Counted from the stretch's first letter, positions 7,013 through 16,321 are shown. The stretch: 64,000 nucleotides of DNA from Pseudoalteromonas aurantia (GCF_005886875.1 NZ_PNBY01000058.1:1-64000); one strand, 5' to 3'. The notes: generated by a model from the letters alone, not told the origin. Translations and numbers: made by a program.

Positions 7013-9847
7013 TTAGAATTGGTAAGTTAATCTTGCACTAAACTCTCGGCCAATGCTGTCGTAGCGACCGCCATGATAAAATGGATAATTACTGAATGTT
7101 TCGTCTTGAGGTGGCATCGCATTGAGTAAGTTTTTAACAGTGAATATCAGACGCGTATCGTCATTAATATGATACCCCAGCGTCACATTGTGCTTTATCC
7201 ATGCGGGTAACTTTTGACGCTCACCGTATACAGCGTTATTCCACATTTTTCCTTTATATAGCATTAACCAACTCACTGATGTATCGCCACTTTCCCACGT
7301 GGCAGAGAAAGACCCTAATTCTTTAAAGTCATTGTTATTTTGGTCATCTAAGATATCAACTAATGGGTCTTCTGCACGGATCCGCTCTTTCTTTTTCAAT
7401 ACACGATTATAATCTGCTTTGTAGCGGAACGTTCCAAAAGCCGTATCAAATGTACCCCGTATGCCAAGATCTATCCCCGCATCTTGACGTTCGGCAGCAT
7501 TAATATAACCCTCTTGTATCGTGTGAGGTGTATAAGCTAACCCTGATATTGCATTACCTAGTCGGTCAATTCCTTGGCCATTTTCATCATAGCGCTTAAC
7601 TCTTTCACGCATATTGCCACACAGCTCGGAATCACTATTCTCGCCTCCGTTTTGGCATAACCAGAGTTTGTCTAGGATATAACTTGAATCAAGCCTCTTA
7701 ATTTTGTCTTTGATTTTTATCGAGTAAAAATCGATATTGAATGACAGTTCATCTGAGTACTCATAAACAATACCCGCGGTAAACGAACTTCCCGTTTCTT
7801 CTTTTAGCGTCAGATCACCCGCTGATAATGTTTCAAAACCGGTTTGTAGGCTACTAATATTGGCACTGGTTAAATCTAACTGACCTGTTTCACAAGTATG
7901 CGATAACGCATCCGTATTATATCCATCAACTTGTTGCGTGCTTTGCAGCATGCGACACGCATCAGCGGTGATCCTATCGTTTAAGGTAGCAAAGTTACCA
8001 CTGAACCCTTGGTAGAGTGAAGACATATCAGGGCCTCTAAAGGTTGTCCCATAAGCACTCCTGATCACAACTTGTTCAGTAGGTTTATAGGTGAAACCTA
8101 ACTGCGACGTCATTGCTCCACCCACTTGACTTTCATCATCATAGTAATCATATCGTACTGCTGCTTCAGCACTTAATTCGGATGTAATTGGAACTAAGAA
8201 CTCAAAGGCAGCGGCATATCTATCTCGCTCCCCATCGGTGATCACGCCAGTTAGACCAACAAATTGTTTATTTAATATTCTATCGTCGGGTGTGGCTCTC
8301 GTGCCCTCTCGCATCACTTCAACATACGCTGAAAACTGAACCGCTCCCGCCGATAATTCGAATAAGTCTCCGGATATATCTGCCGTTACACTGTCATTAA
8401 ACGAATTACCATCATACGTTGACCAGTCCATAAACTGCATCACACTATCTGGTGTAGCGCCCCCAAAAAACAGTTTATAATTTGGACGATACACATCTAT
8501 TCCATTCACTTCACCAAGTTTTTCTCCTTTGATAAACTGATTTCCTGCAACGGTATGTGATAAATACCTATCAGCAAAATCGTAGTTAGCGTGGCTGTAA
8601 CCCACAGAGTAGTAAAACTCACCAACCTCACCTTTTACGCCAAAATTAAATGACATAGACTCATCGTTAAAGATGCGCCCTAAACCGTCATCGGTATATT
8701 CATCATCTGATAGTACTCGCCACATATACTTAACTGGAGCGCCATATCCCCCATCACTATTTTGAATATCAGGATCCCAAAAATTACCACCGTGGAATGA
8801 GCCTAAATGGCCCCATAAAAACGGATTACGTCGGCCTTTTTTATCTTGCTGAATATAAAATCCATTCGCAAATAGTGCCGTGGTCTCAGACAGTTCATAT
8901 TCAGAATTCAAATAAACACTGTAAGTTTCACTTTCATTGCGTAATAACTTATCACCCGTTTCATCCCATCCACAGCTCGGCCCATAATTACTGCGCTTAA
9001 TGAAGTGCTGGGTAGCTTGTGGGTGTGGGTTATCATCAGTATTACAATATTGCTCTGAATACTGATTTCGATACTCAGTATTTTCAGCCCAAACCGTAAT
9101 GGAGCGGTTAACTTCACTGTTCGAGTCAGGGTCTGGGTTATCCCAAACACTATCGTGATAAGGCCTATCACTTGATAGTAGCGCATCTTCTTTTTTGTAT
9201 TCTAAAGCGTAATCAAAGGTGAAATTGTCTTTTTTCATTCCACCAACAAATGTCAAAGACTTTTTATCACCCTTACCATAGGTATCTTGACCAAACTTCG
9301 CATCAATAAAGTGCCCATCAATTCCTTTCTTAGTTATGATATTTACAACACCCGCCATTGCATCAGAACCGTAAATCGCTGACGCTCCACCGGTTTGAAT
9401 ATCAATCCTTTCAACCATCGCTGTTGGGATCATATCTAGGTTTACAAAGTTTGTTTGTCCGCCAAATGGCATCGGATAGTAAGCTAGTCGTTTACCATTA
9501 ACCAAAATTAGGGTGTATTCTGGTCCTAACCCTCTTAAATTTAATTCTTTGGCTCCGGGGGTATAAGAGCCTGTTTCGACTTCACCTAATACAGCACCAC
9601 CTGCTGCAACTGATCCCATTAAAGCATCGTACACAGAATCAAAGCCATTACGAACCATATCGGAAGAACTGATCGTATGTACGTTAATTGCCCCTTCGAT
9701 GTCAACACGTTTAATTCTCGACGATGTAACTTCAACTCGTTCTATTTTTTTTACTTCTTGAGCTGCCAAGGCGAGGCTTGAGTTAGTGCAAATGACAGCT
9801 ATAGCCATTGCAATTGGTGACAACCTTCTTAATTTATTATTATTCAT
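7013..9847 (-). CDS. TonB-dependent outer-membrane receptor
   Basis: A 944-residue receptor. The signal peptide (LSPIAMAIAVICTNSSLALA) is followed by a candidate TonB box (IERVEVTSSRI), then a plug domain with LNLRGLGPEYTLILVNGKRLA and ERIDIQTGGASAIYGSDAMAGVVNIITKKG, and a long beta-barrel ending in SARLTYQF with terminal phenylalanine. It would import a large substrate across the outer membrane using TonB energy. The flanking secreted HExxH proteins with discoidin domains suggest a peptide or glycoconjugate substrate, but nothing fixes it. It leads an operon with the lipoprotein gene downstream. Two palindromes lie in the region upstream of its start (9880-9897 and 9943-9960). Confidence 0.92.
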   Translation of the reverse strand: MNNNKLRRLSPIAMAIAVICTNSSLALAAQEVKKIERVEVTSSRIKRVDIEGAINVHTISSSDMVRNGFDSVYDALMGSVAAGGAVLGEVETGSYTPGAKELNLRGLGPEYTLILVNGKRLAYYPMPFGGQTNFVNLDMIPTAMVERIDIQTGGASAIYGSDAMAGVVNIITKKGIDGHFIDAKFGQDTYGKGDKKSLTFVGGMKKDNFTFDYALEYKKEDALLSSDRPYHDSVWDNPDPDSNSEVNRSITVWAENTEYRNQYSEQYCNTDDNPHPQATQHFIKRSNYGPSCGWDETGDKLLRNESETYSVYLNSEYELSETTALFANGFYIQQDKKGRRNPFLWGHLGSFHGGNFWDPDIQNSDGGYGAPVKYMWRVLSDDEYTDDGLGRIFNDESMSFNFGVKGEVGEFYYSVGYSHANYDFADRYLSHTVAGNQFIKGEKLGEVNGIDVYRPNYKLFFGGATPDSVMQFMDWSTYDGNSFNDSVTADISGDLFELSAGAVQFSAYVEVMREGTRATPDDRILNKQFVGLTGVITDGERDRYAAAFEFLVPITSELSAEAAVRYDYYDDESQVGGAMTSQLGFTYKPTEQVVIRSAYGTTFRGPDMSSLYQGFSGNFATLNDRITADACRMLQSTQQVDGYNTDALSHTCETGQLDLTSANISSLQTGFETLSAGDLTLKEETGSSFTAGIVYEYSDELSFNIDFYSIKIKDKIKRLDSSYILDKLWLCQNGGENSDSELCGNMRERVKRYDENGQGIDRLGNAISGLAYTPHTIQEGYINAAERQDAGIDLGIRGTFDTAFGTFRYKADYNRVLKKKERIRAEDPLVDILDDQNNNDFKELGSFSATWESGDTSVSWLMLYKGKMWNNAVYGERQKLPAWIKHNVTLGYHINDDTRLIFTVKNLLNAMPPQDETFSNYPFYHGGRYDSIGREFSARLTYQF

Positions 9848-9879
9848 ATTTCATCCGCTGACTTATATTGTTATTGCTA

Positions 9880-9897
9880 AATTAGAACGTTCCAATT
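9880..9897. promoter_or_regulatory. Operator-like palindrome 1 upstream of TonB receptor
   Basis: AATTAGAACGTTCCAATT is an 18-bp palindrome with one mismatched pair, 33 bp upstream of the receptor start codon. Its core GAACGTTC recurs in related form at 9943-9960 and 11482-11499. Confidence 0.55.
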
Positions 9898-9942
9898 ACC
9901 ATTAAAAAAACACTGCTAACGAGCTATTTGTTTAATACGCAT

Positions 9943-9960
9943 AAATGGAACCTTCCAATT
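9943..9960. promoter_or_regulatory. Operator-like palindrome 2 upstream of TonB receptor
   Basis: AAATGGAACCTTCCAATT resembles palindrome 1. The two centres are 63 bp apart, close to six helical turns, which would put both sites on the same DNA face. Confidence 0.5.
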
Positions 9961-10007
9961 ATTGGTGGTAGAAGGTAGTCTGTCAATGTATTTTATTCAA
10001 TAATTAA

Positions 10008-11453
10008 TTACATACTATTCAAAGACTGTTGATATTCAGACCACAACAAGTCTACATCTTTACCTGTTACGTGCTTTATTGCTTTATCAAAGCGCCACTT
10101 TTCAAGCTCAATGGCTGTTTTGTTAAATCGATACGCAAAATTGTCATGTTCTTTGCTCAACCAATATAGAAAGAATCCAGTGTTTGTGTAACCCCCTAGA
10201 TAGCTTTGCGATGGCTTAGGTGACCTTGTTTTGTGAAACCCGGCTTGTATTCTAATTAAATCAGCCATACCCTCAATAAAAGCGTGCGCACCAGCATCAT
10301 CATAACCTACGGACTTTGGAAAGTGCTGATATCCATGAGTCAACTCATGCCATAAAACACCTAGTAGTTCATACCTCACATCTTCATCAGGTTTGCCAGC
10401 TAATTTCTCAGTAATATATTTTGAGCTAAAGGCAATTTCCATATTAGTATCATCACCAGCTCGGTAAGCGATGGTATCCATCCATTTTAAGGTAAACGTT
10501 ACTTGTTCAAAATCAGGTAATTCAGCAAAATTTTTATATAGCAGGGGCGCTAGATCTCTAGTCACTCTGTCAATTGTCTGTGCTATGTTTGGAAATAATC
10601 GGAGCAACCTCTTTGCGCCAGCCGACTCTGAATCTTCAATTACCACTTTTACTTTTGGTGTTGTGTGCCCTACCCAAGGCTTTGACTTGTCGACTACTTT
10701 TATCACATTGTTACGGTAAACTCTGTCTTCACCAAACGTATTTATTGCCTGCAGTGACACTGAATAACTACCTGGCTTTGAAAAATATGCCTTGGCTTTA
10801 TTGCCTGCTTCAAACAGGGTAGCACCGGGGATACTCCATATTATTTTACTCGGATCATTAGCGACATTAGCATAAATATCAATAGGTTGATTAATTGTAG
10901 ACACCGGTTGACTGACATTAAAATCCGCTATCGGCAAATGAGTATCAGAGATAAGAGCAAAGTTAGCAAGTTGCAAATAGCTATCCCCCCATGCAGTTGT
11001 CCCCTCTTGTTTCATATCTAGCTTAAATCGGCTAAATGACAGACTATCATTGACTTGAAATCTGAGAGACTGACCGCGTTTTGAAAACGTGATGCTATTT
11101 CGTTTATCAAGCTCATACCATGACTCCCCATCATTTGACCCAAATAAAACCCAATTTTTTGGATCTCGCTTTGGCGCATCAAGTGCCGACGTTAATACAT
11201 ACTCATAAACTCGCTTTGGGCGCTCAAACTGGATAGATACCCAACTTTGGCTGTACTTTGATATGTATTTACTTTGCAAGGAAGTATCGAATAGTTTATC
11301 AACGCCTTCATTTTCTATGTAAGTTGGATACTGCGTGTTAACGGTGAATGGGTCTTTTTTGGTCATATCATACAACACGAGATCATTCGCTAATATGGCA
11401 GGCGATGCCAGTATCACCAGTGTGGTAAATAAGGCTTTTTTTAGGTATGTCAT
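10008..11453 (-). CDS. Secreted basic-secretory-protein-type metallopeptidase with discoidin domain
   Basis: A 481-residue secreted protein, paralogous to the lipoprotein at 4910-7003. The start ATG 11453 (MTYLKKALFTTLVILASPAILA) is chosen because GGAGAG precedes it at proper spacing; a longer frame from 11474 lacks this. After the Sec signal come a discoidin domain (about 40-165, with RDPKNWVLFGSNDGESWYELD), a PKD-like segment (170-250) and the peptidase-like domain. H369-E370-x-x-H373 lies in LWHELTHGYQ, followed by FIEGMADLIRIQAGF, the canonical EGxAD block. Unlike the paralogue it is not a lipoprotein and lacks the second discoidin segment, so it is likely released. It has its own upstream palindrome at 11482-11499. 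Confidence 0.8.
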   Translation of the reverse strand: MTYLKKALFTTLVILASPAILANDLVLYDMTKKDPFTVNTQYPTYIENEGVDKLFDTSLQSKYISKYSQSWVSIQFERPKRVYEYVLTSALDAPKRDPKNWVLFGSNDGESWYELDKRNSITFSKRGQSLRFQVNDSLSFSRFKLDMKQEGTTAWGDSYLQLANFALISDTHLPIADFNVSQPVSTINQPIDIYANVANDPSKIIWSIPGATLFEAGNKAKAYFSKPGSYSVSLQAINTFGEDRVYRNNVIKVVDKSKPWVGHTTPKVKVVIEDSESAGAKRLLRLFPNIAQTIDRVTRDLAPLLYKNFAELPDFEQVTFTLKWMDTIAYRAGDDTNMEIAFSSKYITEKLAGKPDEDVRYELLGVLWHELTHGYQHFPKSVGYDDAGAHAFIEGMADLIRIQAGFHKTRSPKPSQSYLGGYTNTGFFLYWLSKEHDNFAYRFNKTAIELEKWRFDKAIKHVTGKDVDLLWSEYQQSLNSM

Positions 11454-11481
11454 AGACTCTCCAAATGAATGCAAACGCCAT

Positions 11482-11499
11482 TATTGGATCGTTCCTATT
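11482..11499. promoter_or_regulatory. Operator-like palindrome upstream of secreted peptidase
   Basis: TATTGGATCGTTCCTATT shares the GGAxC-GTTCC core with the two sites upstream of the TonB receptor. It lies 28 bp before the start codon, so one regulator could control both units. Confidence 0.45.
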
Positions 11500-11623
11500 G
11501 AAAAAGCAAGAACAGCACGATATATTTTAAAAGCCTCGTCTCTAGAGTGAAACTGAATGCGGACAGGAAAAATATGGGAAGGTGATGTTTACACCACAAA
11601 GCACCACCTTACAAGTTTACTAA

Positions 11624-12010
11624 TTAGCCAAATATAAGTTGCCAAATGCTCGGGGGTTCATGGAATTTATGGTACTCTTTTCTCAATGAATCTATTTTCT
11701 TTAACTCAGTTTGTGCACTTTTCATATCGCCGTTTTTGGCCAACTGCCTGGCCCGTTCAATCGTATCTAATACTTTTTGCAAACCTTCTAACGACTGAGT
11801 TTTCAATTCAGGTTTAAAAGTTTCTTTTGTCGCTTCAAGTGAATAACGCGACAGTGATTCTAATGAAGATAGGAGTTCCTGCTTATTAGTCGCTTGCACT
11901 GCCTGTTTATAACTTAGCCCTATATTTTTCATCGTGACCGACAGCTCGCTCGTCTCTTTTGCAAAAACAGTTATCGACAGAAAAAATAATAAAAATAGTG
12001 TATTACGCAT
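11624..12010 (-). CDS. cybC: Periplasmic cytochrome b562-like protein
   Basis: A 128-residue protein with a signal peptide (MRNTLFLLFFLSITVFA) and an all-helical mature part that fits a four-helix bundle. The two axial haem ligands of cytochrome b562 have candidates in the right places: M27 near the start of helix 1 (LSVTMKNIG) and H114 near the end of helix 4 (RKEYHKFH). The block ARQLAKNGDMKSAQTELKKIDSLRKEYH aligns well with the E. coli C-terminal helix. There is no CxxCH, as expected for non-covalent haem b. Electron partners are unknown. Divergent from the binding-protein gene at 12165. Confidence 0.72.
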   Translation of the reverse strand: MRNTLFLLFFLSITVFAKETSELSVTMKNIGLSYKQAVQATNKQELLSSLESLSRYSLEATKETFKPELKTQSLEGLQKVLDTIERARQLAKNGDMKSAQTELKKIDSLRKEYHKFHEPPSIWQLIFG

Positions 12011-12164
12011 TGCCCTACTTATAACGCCCTTATATATGTTGCCGTAGTATACCGAAAATAGCGCGATTAAACATTTATTTGCCCTGTAAAGGAGGTGTAT
12101 GAATTAGCCTCAAAAATGCAAATATGTGTCATAATTAAGATAAGTTTAATTTTATGAATTCCCA

Positions 12165-13217
12165 ATGAAATTGCCAATTATCATACTCTTCGCATTGCTG
12201 GTTTTTATTGCGCCTCAATCTCATTCGCAAACGAAAGTAACATTTATCAATCCTGGTTACGCCCACAGTAATCCTACAGGCGACTTTTGGCTCAATGTTA
12301 CCTTATTTATGCAAGCCGCAGCTGATGATCTAAATATAAACCTAACAGTGCAATACGCTGATAGGAATCATATTATTATGAAGCAACTGGTTCGAGAAGC
12401 GCTAAAAGACACTGACAGCTATTTAATCTTGGTCGACGAAAAGTCGGTGATAGCCAATACCCTTATAAACTCTACTCATATTCACCCTGCGATCATTTTT
12501 TTACTGAACCAACCGACTCAAGTACAAACCAAAAGGCTTGTGAAAAAAGGATATGGTATTTTGGGGAGTTTATTACCAGATAACTTTCAAGCTGGGAGGC
12601 TACTTGCGCAGAAGTTAGTGTCGCTCATTGATAAGCCACATCGGCGTTATAAAAATGAAATGATTGCTTTGTTAGGCGAGACTGCAACCCTTGCAGCTCA
12701 GCAACGTGAGCAAGGCTTGCTTAATTATTCAAATCGCGAACCATATCTTAACTTAAAGCAAAGAGTGGCTGCCAACTGGTCTTATGATGAAGCATTTCAA
12801 CTTACTCCCAGCTTACTAAAACGTTTTCCAGACACAAAGCTCATATGGAGTGCCAACGATGCGATGGCTTTTGGTGCAGCAGCAGCGCTTACAGAACTCG
12901 GGTTGCGAGAAAAAATTAAAGTTGGCGGCGTTAATTGGGACCAAAAACAAACTACACACTTAGATACCTCCATTGGCGGCCATGTCACACTGGGCGGTCT
13001 TGCGATGATAAAAGTCTTTGAACATAACCAACCGGAGTCAATGTCAGTAGACGATAATATATACCCTATATTCACTGTATATAGCGAAAAATATGCACCA
13101 ATCTACAACGCGATACACAACAAAAATATTGATGATATAGATTTCAGCCGCTTCACCGTCATAAATAAAGCGCCACTGGAATACAATCTTGACGCTTTAA
13201 ATAGCTTTTTTAAATAA
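12165..13217 (+). CDS. Periplasmic sugar-binding-protein-like protein (orphan)
   Basis: A 350-residue protein with a Sec signal (MKLPIIILFALLVFIAPQSHSQ) and a type I periplasmic binding fold. Motifs such as PGYAHSNPTGDFWLNVTLFMQAAADDL at the start, GILGSLLPDNFQAGRLLAQKL in the middle and LIWSANDAMAFGAAAALTELG near the end match the ABC sugar-binding/LacI-effector superfamily. No permease, ATPase or kinase gene is adjacent, so it may feed a sensor encoded elsewhere. The ligand cannot be told. No clear ribosome binding site precedes the ATG; a strong purine block (AAAGGAGGTG) sits about 70 bp upstream, out of range. Confidence 0.7.
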   Translation: MKLPIIILFALLVFIAPQSHSQTKVTFINPGYAHSNPTGDFWLNVTLFMQAAADDLNINLTVQYADRNHIIMKQLVREALKDTDSYLILVDEKSVIANTLINSTHIHPAIIFLLNQPTQVQTKRLVKKGYGILGSLLPDNFQAGRLLAQKLVSLIDKPHRRYKNEMIALLGETATLAAQQREQGLLNYSNREPYLNLKQRVAANWSYDEAFQLTPSLLKRFPDTKLIWSANDAMAFGAAAALTELGLREKIKVGGVNWDQKQTTHLDTSIGGHVTLGGLAMIKVFEHNQPESMSVDDNIYPIFTVYSEKYAPIYNAIHNKNIDDIDFSRFTVINKAPLEYNLDALNSFFK

Positions 13218-13285
13218 CGTATAAAATTCACATAACTTTAATTTATTAAATTAAATAGCCGCATAAAACACCAACCAGCTCATTT

Positions 13286-13317
13286 AAAAGCCAATAATTG
13301 TCTCTTTTTTGGCTTTT
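13286..13317 (+). terminator. Rho-independent terminator
   Basis: AAAAGCCAA pairs with TTGGCTTTT around a 14-base loop rich in T, downstream of the binding-protein gene and before the subtilase promoter. Confidence 0.65.
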
Positions 13318-13419
13318 ATTTCCATAAAAACATTGTTGTATAAAACACACAAAATTGACACCACTCGAATTACCTGTTTTATTTACAGCCGTTAACAACA
13401 TGTAACTAAGGTAATAACA

Positions 13420-15039
13420 ATGAAAAATATGGTTTCAACAAGCTTAAAAATGACAGCGCTATCAGCATGTATTTGTGCATCTTTAGCAACACACGCACAA
13501 GATACACAACGTGTTATCGTCACTCTAAAGTCTCACTCAGTGAATGCTTCACTACCCGTGAAAATGTCTGATGCTGAAATGACGTCTTTCAAACAACAAA
13601 CTTTAACGAATTTTGCTACGTCAATGAATTCGGCGCCTATTTCAACGTTACCAAGCGTGAATAGTTTTGTAACAGAAGTAACCCCAGAGCAAATGACATT
13701 ACTTGCTGAAAGCGATGATGTTGCTCATGTTGAAGTAGATCCAAAGCGTTACCTAATGGCGGAATCTACGCCATATGGTATTGGTATGGTTCAAGCTAAC
13801 CAACTTGCTGATAATATGAGTGGCAACCGTAAAGTATGTATCATGGATACTGGTTACACACTTAACCACCCTGATTTACCAAGCACTGGTATTACTGGTA
13901 ATGACGGCTACGGCAGTAACAACACAGGTAACTGGTATAACGACGGTAACGGTCATGGAACTCATGTAGCAGGTACAATCGCTGCTGTTGGTGGCAATGG
14001 TCAAGGTGTTGTTGGTGTAAATCCATCAGGTCAACTTGGACTTCATATTGTTAAAGTCTTCAATGACCAAGGCCGTTGGGCATATGGTTCTGACTTAATT
14101 AAAGCCATTGAGCAATGTGAAGCTGCGGGCGCAAATGTTACTAGCATGAGTTTAGGTGGCAGTGGCAGCTCAACCGCTGAAAGAAATGCTTTCCAAGCAA
14201 GCTACAATCGCGGTGTTTTACATATTGCAGCAGCGGGTAATGGTGGTAATAGCAGTTTAAGTTACCCAGCTTCATACGATGAGGTTGTATCTGTTGCGGC
14301 TGTCGATAGTGGAGAAAGAAAGGCATCGTTCTCTCAATACAACAGCCAAGTCGAAATTGCAGGACCAGGTGTGGGCGTAAACTCTACTTGGAACAATAAC
14401 GGGTATAAAAGCATCAGTGGTACATCAATGGCAACACCTCATGTTTCAGGTGTAGCTGCATTAGTTTGGAGCCACTATCCACAGTGTAGTAATAAGCAGA
14501 TCCGTAACATTCTTAATATCACAGCTAAAGACAAAGGCGCTGCGGGTAAAGATACATCATATGGTTACGGTATTGTTCAAGCAAAAGCTGCATATGACTA
14601 TATTGCGCAAAATGGCTGTTCTGATGACCCAGTCTTAACGCCAGTTGCAAACTTCACAAGCAGTGCGTCTGGTCTAAATGTTAGCTTCAGCAACACATCA
14701 CGTAACGCACAAAGCTATAGTTGGAGCTTTGGTGATGGTTCAAGTAGCTCAGCGGCATCTCCTAGTCATACATATGCAGCAGCTGGTAGCTATCAAGTTA
14801 CTCTAACAGCAACTGGTGCTGGCCAAAAAACATCATCTAAAACAGCAACCGTTACTGTGACTGATGGTTCAACCGGTGGCGGTTGTCAAGGGTTAGAAGC
14901 TTGGAATGCATCAACATACTACCGTGTAGGCGACAAAGTATCTTACAACAACAGAGAGTACCAAGCATCTTGGTGGTCAAGAGGTGCTCAGCCAGACGTA
15001 TTCTCAAACGTGTGGACTCGCGGTGCAAACTGTAACTAA
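13420..15039 (+). CDS. Secreted subtilisin-like serine protease with PKD and chitin-binding-like domains
   Basis: A 539-residue S8-family protease. Order: Sec signal ending THAQ, an inhibitor I9-like propeptide (RVIVTLKSHSV to about residue 112), a catalytic domain with D143 (IMDTGY), H179 (GHGTHVAG) and S336 (SGTSMATPHVSG), a PKD domain at about 408-485 (YSWSFGDGSSSSAASPSHTY), a short glycine-rich linker and a C-terminal CBM5/12-like domain (AWNASTYYRVGDKVSYNNREYQ). This layout is common in marine Alteromonadales proteases exported by type II secretion. The carbohydrate-binding end may tether the enzyme to chitin-bearing particles. It is monocistronic with its own terminator. Confidence 0.93.
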   Translation: MKNMVSTSLKMTALSACICASLATHAQDTQRVIVTLKSHSVNASLPVKMSDAEMTSFKQQTLTNFATSMNSAPISTLPSVNSFVTEVTPEQMTLLAESDDVAHVEVDPKRYLMAESTPYGIGMVQANQLADNMSGNRKVCIMDTGYTLNHPDLPSTGITGNDGYGSNNTGNWYNDGNGHGTHVAGTIAAVGGNGQGVVGVNPSGQLGLHIVKVFNDQGRWAYGSDLIKAIEQCEAAGANVTSMSLGGSGSSTAERNAFQASYNRGVLHIAAAGNGGNSSLSYPASYDEVVSVAAVDSGERKASFSQYNSQVEIAGPGVGVNSTWNNNGYKSISGTSMATPHVSGVAALVWSHYPQCSNKQIRNILNITAKDKGAAGKDTSYGYGIVQAKAAYDYIAQNGCSDDPVLTPVANFTSSASGLNVSFSNTSRNAQSYSWSFGDGSSSSAASPSHTYAAAGSYQVTLTATGAGQKTSSKTATVTVTDGSTGGGCQGLEAWNASTYYRVGDKVSYNNREYQASWWSRGAQPDVFSNVWTRGANCN

Positions 15040-15057
15040 ACCTAGTTTTTAAACATC

Positions 15058-15086
15058 AAAGGCACCAGATTATATCCGGTGCCTTT
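15058..15086 (+). terminator. Rho-independent terminator of the subtilase gene
   Basis: AAAGGCACC pairs with GGTGCCTTT around an 11-base loop, 19 bp after the subtilase stop codon. Confidence 0.75.
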
Positions 15087-15120
15087 ATCCTTATAATTCA
15101 TATCTAATATTTAAGCGCTG

Positions 15121-16080
15121 TCATAGTAATTCAGACATAACCACGTTTACCTGACGCTTCATATAATTATTTATCTTTAAATGGTTCGGTTTCCAACCAA
15201 GTAAAAATCGATAGAAGTCCGACCAAATGATGGGCCATGCGCCTCGCCACTGAGATTCAATTTCTCTTTTTATATCAATATCATATCTAGTTTTAAGGGC
15301 TGAATGTAATTCACTAAAGTATAGTGCTAACAACGGTTCCTCATAAACATGCTGTTGCTCCGAGCTAAATACACTGGTAAATAACAGCATAATATCTTGA
15401 AGCCCAACCCCCTTGCCAACATACTGAAAATCATAACCCATCACGGCATTCTGCTTAATAGCAAAATTAGCCTGTTTCGCATCGCCATGGATCAAGGTCC
15501 TGTATTTTTGACTCACCAACCTATTATCGAGATCAACCGCATAACGTTTAATATCCCCTTTGGGCATTTTTTCATATTCGTCAGGACGAGTTGCTAAGTG
15601 CCAATAACCCCCTTGCTCCCAAAGTTTTGTGTGTTCTGGTTCTGGCTCAATATCACACCATAAAAACGTCGCGTGAAATCTTGCCAGCCAAGCAACTATA
15701 TTGCCTACCGCTTCAAGATCTACACCTTCAACAGCATGAAACCCTTGAGTTGTAAAATCTTTAAAGACCAATATATTCTCTGAGCCACACTCATCAGCCC
15801 ATAACAATTCCGGTGTTGCCGTGCAATAGGGTAAACGTGGTGCATATAGTTGGTAGAAATGCCTTTCTACACAATAAGACTTGGCTTTTCGCGCTTTTGC
15901 AAACAAACTTTGCCTAATATTAGGATGTTCGAGAGTATCGGGCACAGATGAAAACTTAATAACAGCGTGCTGGTTATCAATGTCTGCTTTTATAACTTCA
16001 CCACACCCGCTCCAAAGTGCACATGGTTCGTCATTAAATGTAACGCTATCAAATTTTGTATTGAGGCTTTCTACTAACAT
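15121..16080 (-). CDS. APH/ecdysteroid-kinase-like phosphotransferase
   Basis: A protein of about 319 residues with an aminoglycoside-phosphotransferase/choline-kinase fold. The catalytic loop reads LIHGDAKQANFAIK (HGD with downstream N) and the metal-binding motif is GYDFQYVGKG, standing in for the usual DFQ/DWE. The N-terminal lobe holds VIKFSSVPD and an ERHFYQLY helix like that in ecdysteroid-kinase and DUF1679 proteins. The substrate is unknown; small alcohols are typical for the superfamily. Two in-frame ATGs (16086, 16080) are possible; the second is chosen only because the first adds two residues. Confidence 0.72.
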   Translation of the reverse strand: MLVESLNTKFDSVTFNDEPCALWSGCGEVIKADIDNQHAVIKFSSVPDTLEHPNIRQSLFAKARKAKSYCVERHFYQLYAPRLPYCTATPELLWADECGSENILVFKDFTTQGFHAVEGVDLEAVGNIVAWLARFHATFLWCDIEPEPEHTKLWEQGGYWHLATRPDEYEKMPKGDIKRYAVDLDNRLVSQKYRTLIHGDAKQANFAIKQNAVMGYDFQYVGKGVGLQDIMLLFTSVFSSEQQHVYEEPLLALYFSELHSALKTRYDIDIKREIESQWRGAWPIIWSDFYRFLLGWKPNHLKINNYMKRQVNVVMSELL

Positions 16081-16248
16081 AGTCAAATTGTTCCTATTAT
16101 TGTTGCTACCCTAGCATGCAATTTAAACCTAATCACGACCTTCCTAGATTCCCCCCACTATTTATTTCCCCAACCTTATGGTTTCTAGCAAAATAATAAA
16201 GCTTTAAAAGCTCTGCATTGACTATTCAAACAATCATTTTTTAATAAA

Positions 16249-16279
16249 AAAAACCTCGATATCAACTATCGAGGTTTTT
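16249..16279. terminator. Bidirectional Rho-independent terminator
   Basis: A 13-bp perfect stem (AAAAACCTCGATA / TATCGAGGTTTTT) with loop TCAAC. It terminates the fadE transcript on the minus strand. Confidence 0.88.
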
Positions 16280-16321
16280 AATCATTAAGTGCCATGTATA
16301 GCGGCACTTAGGCATTGTTGA

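Noticed and set aside
8797..9186. Two opposing small frames inside the TonB receptor gene
   Set aside because: Both are shadows within a continuous, clearly conserved coding region.
12088..12107. Strong purine block AAAGGAGGTG followed by ATG-AAT-TAG upstream of the binding-protein gene
   Set aside because: The ATG is only one base from the block and the frame has two codons; it is too far from the real start to serve it. Probably chance.
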